Of a stretch of 45,812 nucleotides of DNA, positions 25,285 through 34,287 are shown one piece after another; within the stretch, counting starts at the first letter, position 1, and each line of letters begins with the position of its first letter. The notes beneath the pieces were generated by a model. It had not been told where the DNA came from. It saw only the letters and a program-made list of their open reading frames with translations, and did no database searches. The position numbers and the translations under genes are program-made. Where the stretch lies: positions 1-45,812 of the forward strand of contig CAJUFQ010000028.1 in assembly GCA_910585625.1 (NCBI GenBank), in the 5' to 3' direction. Source of the stretch: an uncultured Lachnospiraceae bacterium. Its GTDB lineage: Bacteria; Bacillota; Clostridia; Lachnospirales; Lachnospiraceae.

Positions 25285-26886
25285 TTAGCGTTTCAGGTTA
25301 ACCAGCTCTTCCAGCAAACTGTCGGAAGTAGTAATAATCCTGGAGTTTGCCTGGAATCCTCTCTGTGTCGTAATCATTTCTGTAAACTCATTCGCAAGGT
25401 CTACATTGGACATTTCAAGGACGCCGCTGGACATCTTTCCGCCATCTGCGGTAATGTCCTGGCCGATGCCATCGAACTCACCAGAGTTCAGGGTCTGCTG
25501 GTAACAGTTCTCCCCAAGCTTCTCAAGTCCGGCCGGGTTCGCGAATACAGTAACTGCAATCTGTCCTAACAGCCGGCGTGTGCCGTTGTCATAGCTTCCG
25601 TAAATCTCGCCATTTTCCTGGACAGCCAGTCCGGTAAGCGCTCCAAGCCTTCTTCCTGTCCCGTCTATCCCATTGACAGCTCCTTTGTCTGTTCCCAGTG
25701 TGGGAACTCCTCCATTATCATAACACCCTGAGGTGGAAAAGTCTATATTGATATTGCGGAATTGGTTGCCAAGTGCTGACATTTTTAAAATTACGGACTC
25801 AGCGCCCTGCTGCCCTACCCAGTCAAAAGTACCGGCATTCGGTTCCCCTTCCTTATAGTCCAGGTTATAGCCATACACTGTTTCAACATACTCAAATTTA
25901 CCGTCGGCCGTAATCCTGTCTTCCCGGAATTCTTCCTGCGCCTGTTTGTCGGAAATCCCGAACATGGATGTTACTGTGTATTCCTTGCCGCCGGCTGCCA
26001 CATATTTCTTATTTGCATCGTCGTAAGTAAGCTGGTTGCCGTCTGCATCGCGGAACACCCCGCCAGTATAGGTAAAACCATCTGCAAGCGCATAGGAACG
26101 GTCAATGTTCTGCGGCTCTCCGAATATGTTCGTTATGGTATTGCCTGGATCGGCATCCAGATAATCCTGCAGGATGGAATGATTATCCGCATCCAGGATG
26201 TCATCAAGCTCCACTGTATAGGTCAACGTATCCTGATTCACCGTCTTCACTGCAAACTTAGCTGTGTAACTGTAACCCAGCGCGTCATAGAAGTTAAGGC
26301 TCATCATATATCCGTCATCCGTATTGACCTGTTTGCAGTATTTATCAAGAATACCAGAACAGGTTGCCTCTGTGGTTGCCTCAGGCGGGGAAGTTAAGTT
26401 TGCCTCCTGCATAATCCGCAGAGAAGAAACCGTATCCTTACGGATAGTCTGTGTAGTTGGGTCTACCTGCCACCCCATGACCATATATCCGGTAGATTTC
26501 ATGACAAGGTTCCCGCCTCCGTCAAGGGTAAATGCGCCTGCCTTCGTAAATAAATTCTGGCTGCCATTGTTGACGATAAAAAAGCTGTCGCCGGTAATCC
26601 TCAAATCCCAACCGTCACCCGTGGTCTGCGTAGAACCTGGAGACGTAACGTTCACGGAAGTGGAACCTGTAGTAACGCCAAGACCAATCTGCTTAGCGTT
26701 GACGCCTCCCCTTGTCTGTGTTGCGCCAGACGAATTTGATACTGTCTGATACATAAGATCGCTGAATGCGGTGCTTGAAGACTTAAATGCAACAGTGTTT
26801 ACGTTTGCAATGTTATTACCTATAACATCCATCTTTGTCTGATGTGTCCTTAATCCTGACACGCCAGAATACAATGCTCTCATCAT
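25285..26886 (-). CDS. flgE: Flagellar hook protein FlgE
   Basis: 533 aa. N-terminal rod/hook motif ALYSGVSGLRTHQTKMDVIG and NNIANVNTVAFKSS, and C-terminal helix motif NVDLANEFTEMITTQRGFQAN define the axial-protein core; the variable middle (about 130-400) forms the outer hook domains. Exported by the flagellar type III system, scaffolded by FlgD and length-controlled by FliK. AGGAGG lies 10 nt ahead of the ATG at 26886. Confidence 0.96.
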   Translation of the reverse strand: MMRALYSGVSGLRTHQTKMDVIGNNIANVNTVAFKSSSTAFSDLMYQTVSNSSGATQTRGGVNAKQIGLGVTTGSTSVNVTSPGSTQTTGDGWDLRITGDSFFIVNNGSQNLFTKAGAFTLDGGGNLVMKSTGYMVMGWQVDPTTQTIRKDTVSSLRIMQEANLTSPPEATTEATCSGILDKYCKQVNTDDGYMMSLNFYDALGYSYTAKFAVKTVNQDTLTYTVELDDILDADNHSILQDYLDADPGNTITNIFGEPQNIDRSYALADGFTYTGGVFRDADGNQLTYDDANKKYVAAGGKEYTVTSMFGISDKQAQEEFREDRITADGKFEYVETVYGYNLDYKEGEPNAGTFDWVGQQGAESVILKMSALGNQFRNINIDFSTSGCYDNGGVPTLGTDKGAVNGIDGTGRRLGALTGLAVQENGEIYGSYDNGTRRLLGQIAVTVFANPAGLEKLGENCYQQTLNSGEFDGIGQDITADGGKMSSGVLEMSNVDLANEFTEMITTQRGFQANSRIITTSDSLLEELVNLKR

Positions 26887-26917
26887 AATTAAATGACCTC
26901 CTAATCTTTTGCCGTAT

Positions 26918-26941
26918 GGCCTTATCTGTCATTCAAAGGCC
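26918..26941 (-). repeat. Short inverted repeat ahead of flgE
   Basis: GGCCTT / AAGGCC, a 6-bp perfect stem with a 12-nt loop, in the 77-bp gap before flgE and just ahead of its AGGAGG site. May stabilise the hook mRNA or mark a processing site. Confidence 0.35.
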
Positions 26942-26963
26942 TGTTAGCTTCCTCTCGGTCCAG

Positions 26964-27362
26964 CTATATAATTACGGCTCCGTCTATGTTGGTATATACG
27001 TTCTCTGATGACTCTGCCTGATCCATGGCTGTCACCACAGTCTTGCTGGGCACATTCACAATAAAGGAATATGTGTCAACAATCACGAGGGACTCTCTCA
27101 TTCCCTTCGCCTCTGCCTTTTCCGCCCCCGTCTCTAAGCGTTCCTGCTGTTCGCTGGATAACTCTATGTTCCTGCTCTGCAGACGCATGGATGCATGTTT
27201 GGAAAATTTTAGCGCAGAATTTTCGTCCACAGACTGCCTGCGTTTTAAGATATCCTCAAACGACACTTCTGGTGAAGTTTGCGCAGCCTCTGTAATGCCT
27301 TTTTTCAGATATTGGTCTGCAATCTGTTCTATAGAAGAGAATTGATTTGAAATTTTATTCAT
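26964..27362 (-). CDS. Conserved flagellar operon protein (TIGR02530-like)
   Basis: 132 aa, soluble. The central block ALKFSKHASMRLQSRNIELS and the C-terminal VDTYSFIVNVPSKTVVTAMD match my memory of the small family (TIGR02530) encoded between flgD and flgE in many Firmicutes; function is not known, a role in hook assembly is likely from position. Some members have been proposed as regulators or chaperones of hook genes, which I cannot confirm here. Confidence 0.8.
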   Translation of the reverse strand: MNKISNQFSSIEQIADQYLKKGITEAAQTSPEVSFEDILKRRQSVDENSALKFSKHASMRLQSRNIELSSEQQERLETGAEKAEAKGMRESLVIVDTYSFIVNVPSKTVVTAMDQAESSENVYTNIDGAVII

Positions 27363-27398
27363 ATTGGCTCTCTCCTCCTAAGCTTCCCTGCTTTTGTC

Positions 27399-28160
27399 TT
27401 ACTTACCGCCCGTAGAGGCACCATCCTTGTCGCCTTTATCGCCGCCTTCTACTTTATCGTCGCCTTCTCCCTCAGTATCGCCCTCTTCTTTATCATCAGA
27501 ACCACCGCCTACGCCGGCTGCTTCCTTCATCTCTTTCATCTTAGCAAGAAGATCCTGCAGCTTCTCCAAGGCTTTCGGAGAATACTTGGCAATGAATTCC
27601 TGCTGGTATGTAGTCAGGTTATTGTATGCCTTGCGTACTTTTTCCAGCTGCTCCTCATCATCCAGCCTCAAATTCTTCACATTTGGAAGCTTGCCCATGA
27701 CCTTCTCAAAATCTTCTGCGATTGCCAAAGCTTCCAGATAATCATCATCCACCACTTTGTCAAGGTCGTCAATGTTATAAAGCTGGTCATCAATGGAGAG
27801 GTAAACCTTGTTGTTCTGTTTCACAATGAAATCCACTTTGCCTTGTACTACATTGGTTGCCCCCGTACTGCTCTGGACATTCATGATTACGGTCTTACCC
27901 ACCAGGTTCGTTGCCTGCTGTGTAGTCATGGTTCCATTCAGGTTCTGCATTTCTTCCAAAGATGAGAATGTCGCCAGCTGCGAGATATACTCTGTGTTAG
28001 ACGTCGGCTCTAATGGATCCTGATACTTCATCTGTGCTACCAGAAGCTGTAAAAACGCCTCTTTATCCAGGCTGCTACCTGATCGTTTATTGGTCAGTGA
28101 ATCCTGGGAAGCGGTATTCTCTTCCACTTTGCCATCTTTTACAGGTATTAAGATTGACAT
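27399..28160 (-). CDS. flgD: Hook-capping scaffold FlgD with unusual C-terminal domain
   Basis: 253 aa. The N-terminal part is standard FlgD: LDKEAFLQLLVAQMKYQDPL at 31-50 and SQLATFSSLEEMQNLN. A small beta region follows (about 86-137, LVGKTVIMNVQ ... VYLSIDDQLYNIDDLDKV). Residues 141-212 are a predicted three-helix bundle with the pattern F-x-x-V-x-x-LP ... DDEEQLEKVRKAYNNLTTYQQ, resembling repeats in clostridial surface proteins, and the tail (216-253) is Gly/Asp/Glu/Lys-rich. FlgD caps the growing hook; the extra domain would lie outside the cell. Confidence 0.93.
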   Translation of the reverse strand: MSILIPVKDGKVEENTASQDSLTNKRSGSSLDKEAFLQLLVAQMKYQDPLEPTSNTEYISQLATFSSLEEMQNLNGTMTTQQATNLVGKTVIMNVQSSTGATNVVQGKVDFIVKQNNKVYLSIDDQLYNIDDLDKVVDDDYLEALAIAEDFEKVMGKLPNVKNLRLDDEEQLEKVRKAYNNLTTYQQEFIAKYSPKALEKLQDLLAKMKEMKEAAGVGGGSDDKEEGDTEGEGDDKVEGGDKGDKDGASTGGK

Positions 28161-28202
28161 ATATTTCTCCTTTCTTACACGATTAAACTATCTGTGATTA
28201 AA

Positions 28203-29711
28203 CTATGCTGTGATATCCATGCTGTTGCCTTGTTCTGCCATAATTTTAGCTGCAAGGCTCTCTTCCTCTGACATCAGCCCTTCCATTTCATCCAGGCTGT
28301 TCAGGTTGAGATTCCTCCTGCCGCCTTTGGCTGCTTCCTCTTCCTGCTGTTCTCTGGCAGCGTTCTGCTGGTTTTGCTCCAGATTCCGCTCAAACTCATG
28401 GCTGGCGATGGTCACTTCGATTGCTTCCACCTTCATGCCCTGCTGGTTCATGTTCTCCTTAAGCACGGCAACCTGACTCTCCAGAGCCTCTTTCACAGCT
28501 TCGTTCTGGGCTGCAATCTGAGCCGTTATCACGCCTTCCCGAGATACCACCTGCAGATAGATTTTTCCAAGATTTGCTGGGTTAAGCTGCATCTCGATAG
28601 AAGATTCTGCCTGGCTGACAAATACCCTGGTCATCTGGCTGACCTGGCGGAGTATGTCTTCCACATCCACTCTGGTCTGCACGACCGTTTGTGTGACTTC
28701 TACCATCTGCCCCTGTCCGACGTTCTGTGTCGTCGTCTGGTAAGTAATATGGGTCTGCTTGCCCTCTGCCTTATCATTTCCTGCGGATTCTTTGAGTAGC
28801 TCCGAAGGCTTTCCTCCTGTCTCAGAGCTTTCTGCCTCCTCCTGGTTTCCTGCGCTTTCCTGTGTCTGCGCAGCTGTAACGCTCTCTCTCTGCCCTTCCT
28901 CTGTCTGTACGGCATCCGCCTGCGCCGGAACTTCTTCTGAGGCCGTCTGTGTGTTTGTCTGAACGGTTGCTGCTGCGTCTTGCAAAGCTGCGCCATCCTT
29001 CATCTGCCCTGCCGGAACTTCCGTTGCATCCTGGACCGGAATCTCTGCCTCCTGGGTCTGCTGCCCTTCCTCTGCAGAAATCTCAGTTCCCGGCTGCGGT
29101 TGTTCTGATACCATAAGCTTTAATTGCTCTGTAAGCTGTGCAAGCTCCTCTGGCATAAGATTAAGTTGTAAGGCAAGCTCCTGCGACAATTCGCTGATTT
29201 GCCCCATCATCTGCTGGAAATCTGCATCGAACAGCAATCCTCCGATATCCTCATTCCCTGTCAGATTCATGACAAGGCCCGCTAATTTAGACGGATCCAT
29301 CAAATCCATGACCGTAAGGCCCATGGCTTCCATCTGCTGCGTAACTTCTTCTTCAGAAATGCCTAGCTTTTCCGCAATCACTTCTTTGACCTGTTTGTCG
29401 AAAGCCTGCAGCTTCTCAGCCGTATCATCCGGAAGCTTGCTCTGGGCATCTGCCGGCTTACTGTTGGAAACCGCATTCTCACGGAAGCCAGACTTTGCAT
29501 ATTCTTTCTCGTATGCTGTCTGATTCACGACATCATTCTTCGCCGGCCTCTCAACACTTTCGGCAGAAAATAAATCTTGTTCCCGGCCGCCTGACGTCTG
29601 GCTTAACAGCGCACCAAACGCAAAACCTGCTTCCTGTGTCTGTTTCTGCATTCCCGGCAGCTCCGGACTTTTCAGCTGCGACATAATCTGCATTACTTTG
29701 CTGGTCGTCAT
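28203..29711 (-). CDS. fliK: Hook-length control protein FliK
   Basis: 502 aa, exported ruler. The N-terminal two-thirds are low complexity, rich in Gln, Glu, Ala and Thr (about 205-320). The C-terminal FliK domain (about 360-445) has the signature SSIEMQLNPANLGKIYLQV and VKEALESQVAVLKENMNQQG. It halts hook export when the hook is long enough by acting on FlhB. Preceded by an 81-bp gap with two palindromes. Confidence 0.92.
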   Translation of the reverse strand: MTTSKVMQIMSQLKSPELPGMQKQTQEAGFAFGALLSQTSGGREQDLFSAESVERPAKNDVVNQTAYEKEYAKSGFRENAVSNSKPADAQSKLPDDTAEKLQAFDKQVKEVIAEKLGISEEEVTQQMEAMGLTVMDLMDPSKLAGLVMNLTGNEDIGGLLFDADFQQMMGQISELSQELALQLNLMPEELAQLTEQLKLMVSEQPQPGTEISAEEGQQTQEAEIPVQDATEVPAGQMKDGAALQDAAATVQTNTQTASEEVPAQADAVQTEEGQRESVTAAQTQESAGNQEEAESSETGGKPSELLKESAGNDKAEGKQTHITYQTTTQNVGQGQMVEVTQTVVQTRVDVEDILRQVSQMTRVFVSQAESSIEMQLNPANLGKIYLQVVSREGVITAQIAAQNEAVKEALESQVAVLKENMNQQGMKVEAIEVTIASHEFERNLEQNQQNAAREQQEEEAAKGGRRNLNLNSLDEMEGLMSEEESLAAKIMAEQGNSMDITA

Positions 29712-29751
29712 CTTAGCTCCTCCTTTCTCAAATTATTCTATTATAAAATCC

Positions 29752-29796
29752 TATAAGGACCTTATAAACAAAAATTACATTTTTTGACTCTGTCAA
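29752..29796 (-). promoter_or_regulatory. Palindromes and possible weak promoter ahead of fliK
   Basis: Two perfect dyads lie in this gap: a 15-nt palindrome TATAAGG-A-CCTTATA (29752-29766, plus strand reading) and TTGAC-TCT-GTCAA (29784-29796), the latter overlapping the stop codon of the gene upstream and containing TTGACA on the minus strand. A TATAAT box nearer fliK lacks a well-spaced -35. Regulatory role is inference. Confidence 0.4.
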
Positions 29797-30635
29797 GGCT
29801 CCATTATTTTAGTGAGCCTAGCTGCCACCTCAGAATCCATAGCGTCTAAAATCTTGGCCCTTGCATCTGTGTCCATATTTTCCAGTATTTTTGCTACCAG
29901 AGACAGGTTATCTGTCATCTGTTCCATAAGGGCCGCTGCCTGTTTGGGCTTCATGGATGCATACGTATTGGCATAATCCTCTATCTGGGAATCTGCCTCC
30001 AGCTGCTGGACTACCTGCTTATACAACACTTCCGCATTTGCCGGGTCGATGCTCTCATAATATGCTTTATATTCTGATATATCGGGTGCATTCTCGTTAA
30101 ACACAACCTCTTTATAAAACTCTGTTTTCTGTTGTTCAAATTCAGACTGCTGGCTTTCAAATGCTTTCAGCCTCTCAACCTCTGCTTCCAGCTGTGCTAC
30201 ATAATCGGAGTTGTCCTCCGTCTGGGTCTTGGCATTCGACAGCTCCACTTCCAATTCTTTGATTCGCTCAATCGCTTCATTTAATGTTGTATATGGATAC
30301 TGCGCATCCACCGGCTCTTCCTCCTGCACGGTTTCCGGCAGAATCTTGTTGACATAAGGGACATCCTTTAAGATTGGCTGAAGCACCGTGGAACCAAAGC
30401 CTCCAATGTCCATCTTAATCACTAACGCTAAAATCGCCAGCCAGATAATAATGAAAATAATGGTTGCAATGATGACAGCAGCCTTGCTTCCACCTTCTTC
30501 TTCCTCTTGCGGAACTTCTGCTTCCATCTGCTTTTGTTTTTTCTTTTCTTCCCGTCTCCTGGCTTTTTCTGCTTTTTTCTGGGCCTTTTTATCTAAAACC
30601 TCTGTTTCTTCCTGGCCCAATGCCTGTTCTGCCAT
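29793..30635 (-). CDS. Membrane protein with MgtE-N/MotE-like domain (YlxF position)
   Basis: 280 aa. Highly charged Lys/Glu N-terminus (10-48), one membrane helix (about 50-73, AVIIATIIFIIIWLAILALV), a coiled coil (about 115-165) and a C-terminal helical domain with PKQAAALMEQMTDNLSLVAK and MDTDARAKILDAMD, typical of the MgtE intracellular N domain. Members next to fliJ have been called MotE in other bacteria, where they act as MotC chaperones; in B. subtilis the equivalent position is ylxF, of unclear role. ATG at 30635 is favoured by GGCGG 8 nt ahead; a GTG three codons earlier is possible. Confidence 0.75.
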   Translation of the reverse strand: MAEQALGQEETEVLDKKAQKKAEKARRREEKKKQKQMEAEVPQEEEEGGSKAAVIIATIIFIIIWLAILALVIKMDIGGFGSTVLQPILKDVPYVNKILPETVQEEEPVDAQYPYTTLNEAIERIKELEVELSNAKTQTEDNSDYVAQLEAEVERLKAFESQQSEFEQQKTEFYKEVVFNENAPDISEYKAYYESIDPANAEVLYKQVVQQLEADSQIEDYANTYASMKPKQAAALMEQMTDNLSLVAKILENMDTDARAKILDAMDSEVAARLTKIMEP

Positions 30636-30647
30636 ACGTGTCACCGC

Positions 30648-31097
30648 CTATCCTTCTTGTGCATGGTTATGGGTGAAGCTTACCAATTCATCCACTACTT
30701 TACTTTCTTCTTTTTCCACTTCTTTCTTGAATTCTTCAAATGCTTTATCTTTCAAAATCTCATGGGTCTTGCGCTCTGTCATGACCTCCTGCAGATGCCT
30801 CCTGGCATTTTCCACATTCCGCTCCGCCACATGGACGGCAAGGATTTGGTTGCGGATTGCCTCTTTCATAATCTCTATCGCCGTGCGGGTGGTGCGGATT
30901 TCCAAAAAATCAAGCCTTCCGCTTGCCAGTTCACGCGCTTTCTTCTCATAGGCACGTTTCCGTTGTCGCAGGGCTTCCAATTTTTCTTCCTCCCTGCTCA
31001 GTGCAGCCGCGGCAATAGAGAACTCTGTCTTCGCCTGCGTTTCAAGCTTATATTTTATATTGAGGATGTTCTGCATTCTATATCGGAACTTTGCCAT
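30648..31097 (-). CDS. fliJ: Flagellar export chaperone FliJ
   Basis: 149 aa, almost entirely one coiled coil: KFRYRMQNILNIKYKLE at the start and alternating Glu/Lys/Arg heptads throughout. FliJ sits in the centre of the FliI ring and contacts FlhA. Directly follows fliI. The ATG at 31097 is chosen over the GTG one codon before it. Confidence 0.9.
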   Translation of the reverse strand: MAKFRYRMQNILNIKYKLETQAKTEFSIAAAALSREEEKLEALRQRKRAYEKKARELASGRLDFLEIRTTRTAIEIMKEAIRNQILAVHVAERNVENARRHLQEVMTERKTHEILKDKAFEEFKKEVEKEESKVVDELVSFTHNHAQEG

Positions 31098-31146
31098 CAC
31101 TTCTCCCGCCTATCTCATATACTGCCAACGGGTCTATCCAGACTCC

Positions 31147-32451
31147 CTAAAAAATCTGTTCCATCATATCCAATATCTCTTCAAAAGAAAATTTATCATG
31201 CGTCTCCTGCAGAAGGAATTCATTGACCCCATCGATTTTCTCGATGGCATAATCAATATTATTATTAGAACCTTTCTTATATGCCCCAATATTTATCAAA
31301 TCTTCTGCCTCCTGGTAAGTCGCAAGCACATTTTTCAGCTTGCCCGCCGTAGCCTTATGCTCCGGCTTTGCAATAGAACTCATGACACGGGAGATACTTT
31401 GAAGCACATCAATCGCCGGATAATGGTTCTTGTGCGCCAGCTTGCGGTCCAACATAATGTGGCCATCTAAAATACTTCTCGCAGTGTCTGTAATCGGTTC
31501 GTTAAAATCGTCTCCGTCTACCAGGACGGTATACAGCCCGGTAATGGAACCTTTGTCTGAATTGCCTGCACGCTCTAAGAGTTTCGGCATCTCAGAATAA
31601 ACGCTTGGCGGATATCCCCTTGTTACCGGGGGTTCACCTGAGGCAAGTCCAATCTCACGCTGAGCCATTGAAAATCGTGTTAAGGAGTCCATCATCAGAA
31701 GCACATCTTTGCCCTGATCCCGGAAATACTCCGCAATCGCCGTCGCTGTCTTGGCTGCATTACGCCTGAGCAATGCAGGACGGTCAGACGTCGCCACAAC
31801 TACTACAGAACGGCGCATTCCTTCTTCTCCCATGTCCCGCTCAATAAATTCTCGTACTTCCCTGCCGCGCTCGCCAATCAGCGCAATTACATTGATGTCC
31901 GCACGGGTATTCCGGGCAAACATACCGAGCAAGGTACTTTTTCCCACACCGGAACCGGCAAATATACCAATTCTCTGCCCTTTGCCCACGGTAATCAACC
32001 CATCTACAGCCTTAACTCCCAAAGGAAGGACTTCATCAATAATTACCCTCTCCATAGGGTCAGGCGGCGGAGCATCTACCGGATATTCCTGTGGCAATGT
32101 CAACGATTCCACATCAGTAGGCCTTCCCATGCCATCTAAGGTATGCCCAAGCATTTCATCCCCTACAGAAACAGACAAAGGATGTCCCGTATTCTCTACG
32201 ATACATCCTACTCCTAACCCTTCCACACTCTCATAAGGCATAAGGAGCAGTCTCTTGTCCCGGAAACCTACCACTTCTGCCATAATGAAAATATCCTTGT
32301 CTTTGTCAATAACAATCCTGCACAAGTCACTCAGTTTGGCATTGGGCCCTACAGACTCTATCGTAAGTCCTACAATTTTAACTACTTTTCCCAAATGTCT
32401 ATAATAATTTTCGTCTGCTAACTGTCGGTATTTGTCCAAATCATATGTCAC
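31147..32451 (-). CDS. fliI: Flagellar export ATPase FliI
   Basis: 434 aa. F1-beta-like ATPase that energises flagellar export. Walker A AGSGVGKST at 165-173, GERGREVREF at 193-202, Walker B LLMMDS at 251-256 and the arginine-finger segment DTARSILDGHIMLDRKLAHKNHYPAIDVLQS region are all present. Begins 10 bp after fliH, its regulator. Confidence 0.98.
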   Translation of the reverse strand: MTYDLDKYRQLADENYYRHLGKVVKIVGLTIESVGPNAKLSDLCRIVIDKDKDIFIMAEVVGFRDKRLLLMPYESVEGLGVGCIVENTGHPLSVSVGDEMLGHTLDGMGRPTDVESLTLPQEYPVDAPPPDPMERVIIDEVLPLGVKAVDGLITVGKGQRIGIFAGSGVGKSTLLGMFARNTRADINVIALIGERGREVREFIERDMGEEGMRRSVVVVATSDRPALLRRNAAKTATAIAEYFRDQGKDVLLMMDSLTRFSMAQREIGLASGEPPVTRGYPPSVYSEMPKLLERAGNSDKGSITGLYTVLVDGDDFNEPITDTARSILDGHIMLDRKLAHKNHYPAIDVLQSISRVMSSIAKPEHKATAGKLKNVLATYQEAEDLINIGAYKKGSNNNIDYAIEKIDGVNEFLLQETHDKFSFEEILDMMEQIF

Positions 32452-32461
32452 ATTATTTCCC

Positions 32462-33292
32462 TCACAAACTTAATGACTTTAATGTCTTGAGCAGATTTTC
32501 AAGCTGGATATCCAGTCCGCATTCAAACACACCGGAATCCGTCTCTATCATGCACTGGTGTTCCTGCAAGGATGCATCTGCCATGATTTCTATGCCAATA
32601 GATGCCCCAACTTGCGCAGATATCGCATCTTTCTGGCTCTCCACAAATTCATAGTCCGCACGGCTTACCCTTACCTGAAACTCCTTTGTCCCTTCTGCGT
32701 TTAGTATCACTCTCTCAATCAAATAAACCAAGATATCTTTTTTGTCACCAAACTGTACATGGAATACCTTTTCAAACACATCTGAGACAATATCCACTAA
32801 ATATGGTTCTAACTCATCTATTTTCTTACGGTAGCTTTCTTTCAGCTGCCTCTGTTCTTCTTCCATCTGACCGCGAAGCTCTGTCAGCTCCGCATCTGCT
32901 TTGGCAGCGCCTTCCTGATGTCCTTCTTCAAAGCCTGCATTTCTGGCTTCTTCACGGATGGCCTGTGCCTCGCTGTCTGCATCTGCCAGAATCATGTCTG
33001 CTTGTTTCCTGGCATCATTCAGAAGGTCATCTGCCTCCTCCTGCGCCATCCTGCGGATTTCTTCCGGGGAAATCACAGGTTCCTTGGGAACTGCATCTAC
33101 CTCTTCTGCCTGCAGCCCCAGCATAAATCCGTCCGCAGCTCCCTGAGGATCTGGTATCTGAGCCTTCATCCTCTCTTCTCTCTGAAGCTCTTCCAGCCGT
33201 TCTGCCACCTTGACGTTGGAATTAATCACTCTCTTCGAAAAGTCATCGGAAAACACATACCTCTGCTTATACAAATTAGACAACGATCTCAT
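32462..33292 (-). CDS. fliH: Flagellar assembly protein FliH
   Basis: 276 aa. Regulator of FliI that links it to the C ring. N-terminal tip (NLYKQRYVFSDDFSKRVINS), a long charged coiled coil (about 75-160, rich in Ala/Glu with the A-x-x-IREEARNAGFEEG pattern) and a C-terminal globular domain (about 160-276). Overlaps the end of fliG by 17 bp. The ATG at 33292 is chosen; a GTG at 33304 also lies in frame. Confidence 0.93.
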   Translation of the reverse strand: MRSLSNLYKQRYVFSDDFSKRVINSNVKVAERLEELQREERMKAQIPDPQGAADGFMLGLQAEEVDAVPKEPVISPEEIRRMAQEEADDLLNDARKQADMILADADSEAQAIREEARNAGFEEGHQEGAAKADAELTELRGQMEEEQRQLKESYRKKIDELEPYLVDIVSDVFEKVFHVQFGDKKDILVYLIERVILNAEGTKEFQVRVSRADYEFVESQKDAISAQVGASIGIEIMADASLQEHQCMIETDSGVFECGLDIQLENLLKTLKSLSL

Positions 33293-34286
33293 CACCTCCG
33301 CCACGGGAAATTACAATCTCAGCAGAATCCTCCAGCTTACGTATAATTCCAACAATCTTCTGCTGTGCTTCTTCTACATCTTTCATACGTACAGGCCCCA
33401 TGTATTCCATGTCTTCCTTAATCATAGAAGCAAGACGTTTGGACATATTCTTAAAGATTACATTCTGTACATCCTCATTAGCCGCCTTCAATGCCACTCC
33501 CAGGTCATTGTTATCAACATCACGCAATACACGCTGGATTGCACGGTCATCCAAAAGAAGGATATCCTCGAATACGAACATCTTCTTACGGATTTCATCT
33601 GCCAATTCAGGCTCTTCAATTTCAAGAGTTTCCATAATATGCTTCTCTGTACCACGGTCTACTGTATTCAAAATATTTACGATTGCATCCACGCCGCCGA
33701 CAATGGTGTAATCCTGATTTACCAAGGCAGATAACTTGCGTTCCAGCACACGTTCCACTTCCTTTATCACATCTGGAGATGTTCTGTCCATCATGGCAAT
33801 ACGTTTCGCAACGTCTGCCTGCTTCTCAGGCACCAAGGATCCAATAATCACAGCTGCCTGCCCTGCTGAGAGGTAAGACAGAATCATGGCGATTGTCTGC
33901 GGATGCTCATCCTGAATGAAGTTCAGCAGCTGGGAAGGATCCGTCTTACGCACAAACTCGAACGGACGTACCTGCAAGGAAGCTGTAAGCTTGGAAATGA
34001 CACCCTGTGCCTTTTCCTCTCCCAACGCCTTCTCCAACAGTTCTTTCGCATATCCGATACCGCCTTCGGCAATGTACTGCTGCGCCAGACACACCTGGTA
34101 AAACTCATTCAGCACATCTTCTTTCGTTTGCGGGGAAATGCTTCTGGTATTGGCAATTTCCAAAGTCAGTTCTTCAATTTCCTCTTCTTTTAAATGTTTG
34201 AATATTGAGGCTGATTTCTCCGGCCCTAATGCAATCAGCAATATCGCCGCTTTTTGGACTCCTGTATATTCTTCTGAATTTGCCAT
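33276..34286 (-). CDS. fliG: Flagellar motor switch protein FliG
   Basis: 336 aa. Contains the N domain (QKAAILLIALGPEKSASIFK), the middle ARM domain with the EHPQTIAMILSYL motif that binds FliM, and the C-terminal torque domain with the charged helix DDRAIQRVLRDVDNNDLGVALK contacting MotA. Starts one base after fliF and overlaps fliH, consistent with coupled translation. Confidence 0.98.
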   Translation of the reverse strand: MANSEEYTGVQKAAILLIALGPEKSASIFKHLKEEEIEELTLEIANTRSISPQTKEDVLNEFYQVCLAQQYIAEGGIGYAKELLEKALGEEKAQGVISKLTASLQVRPFEFVRKTDPSQLLNFIQDEHPQTIAMILSYLSAGQAAVIIGSLVPEKQADVAKRIAMMDRTSPDVIKEVERVLERKLSALVNQDYTIVGGVDAIVNILNTVDRGTEKHIMETLEIEEPELADEIRKKMFVFEDILLLDDRAIQRVLRDVDNNDLGVALKAANEDVQNVIFKNMSKRLASMIKEDMEYMGPVRMKDVEEAQQKIVGIIRKLEDSAEIVISRGGGDEIVV

Positions 34287-34287
34287 C

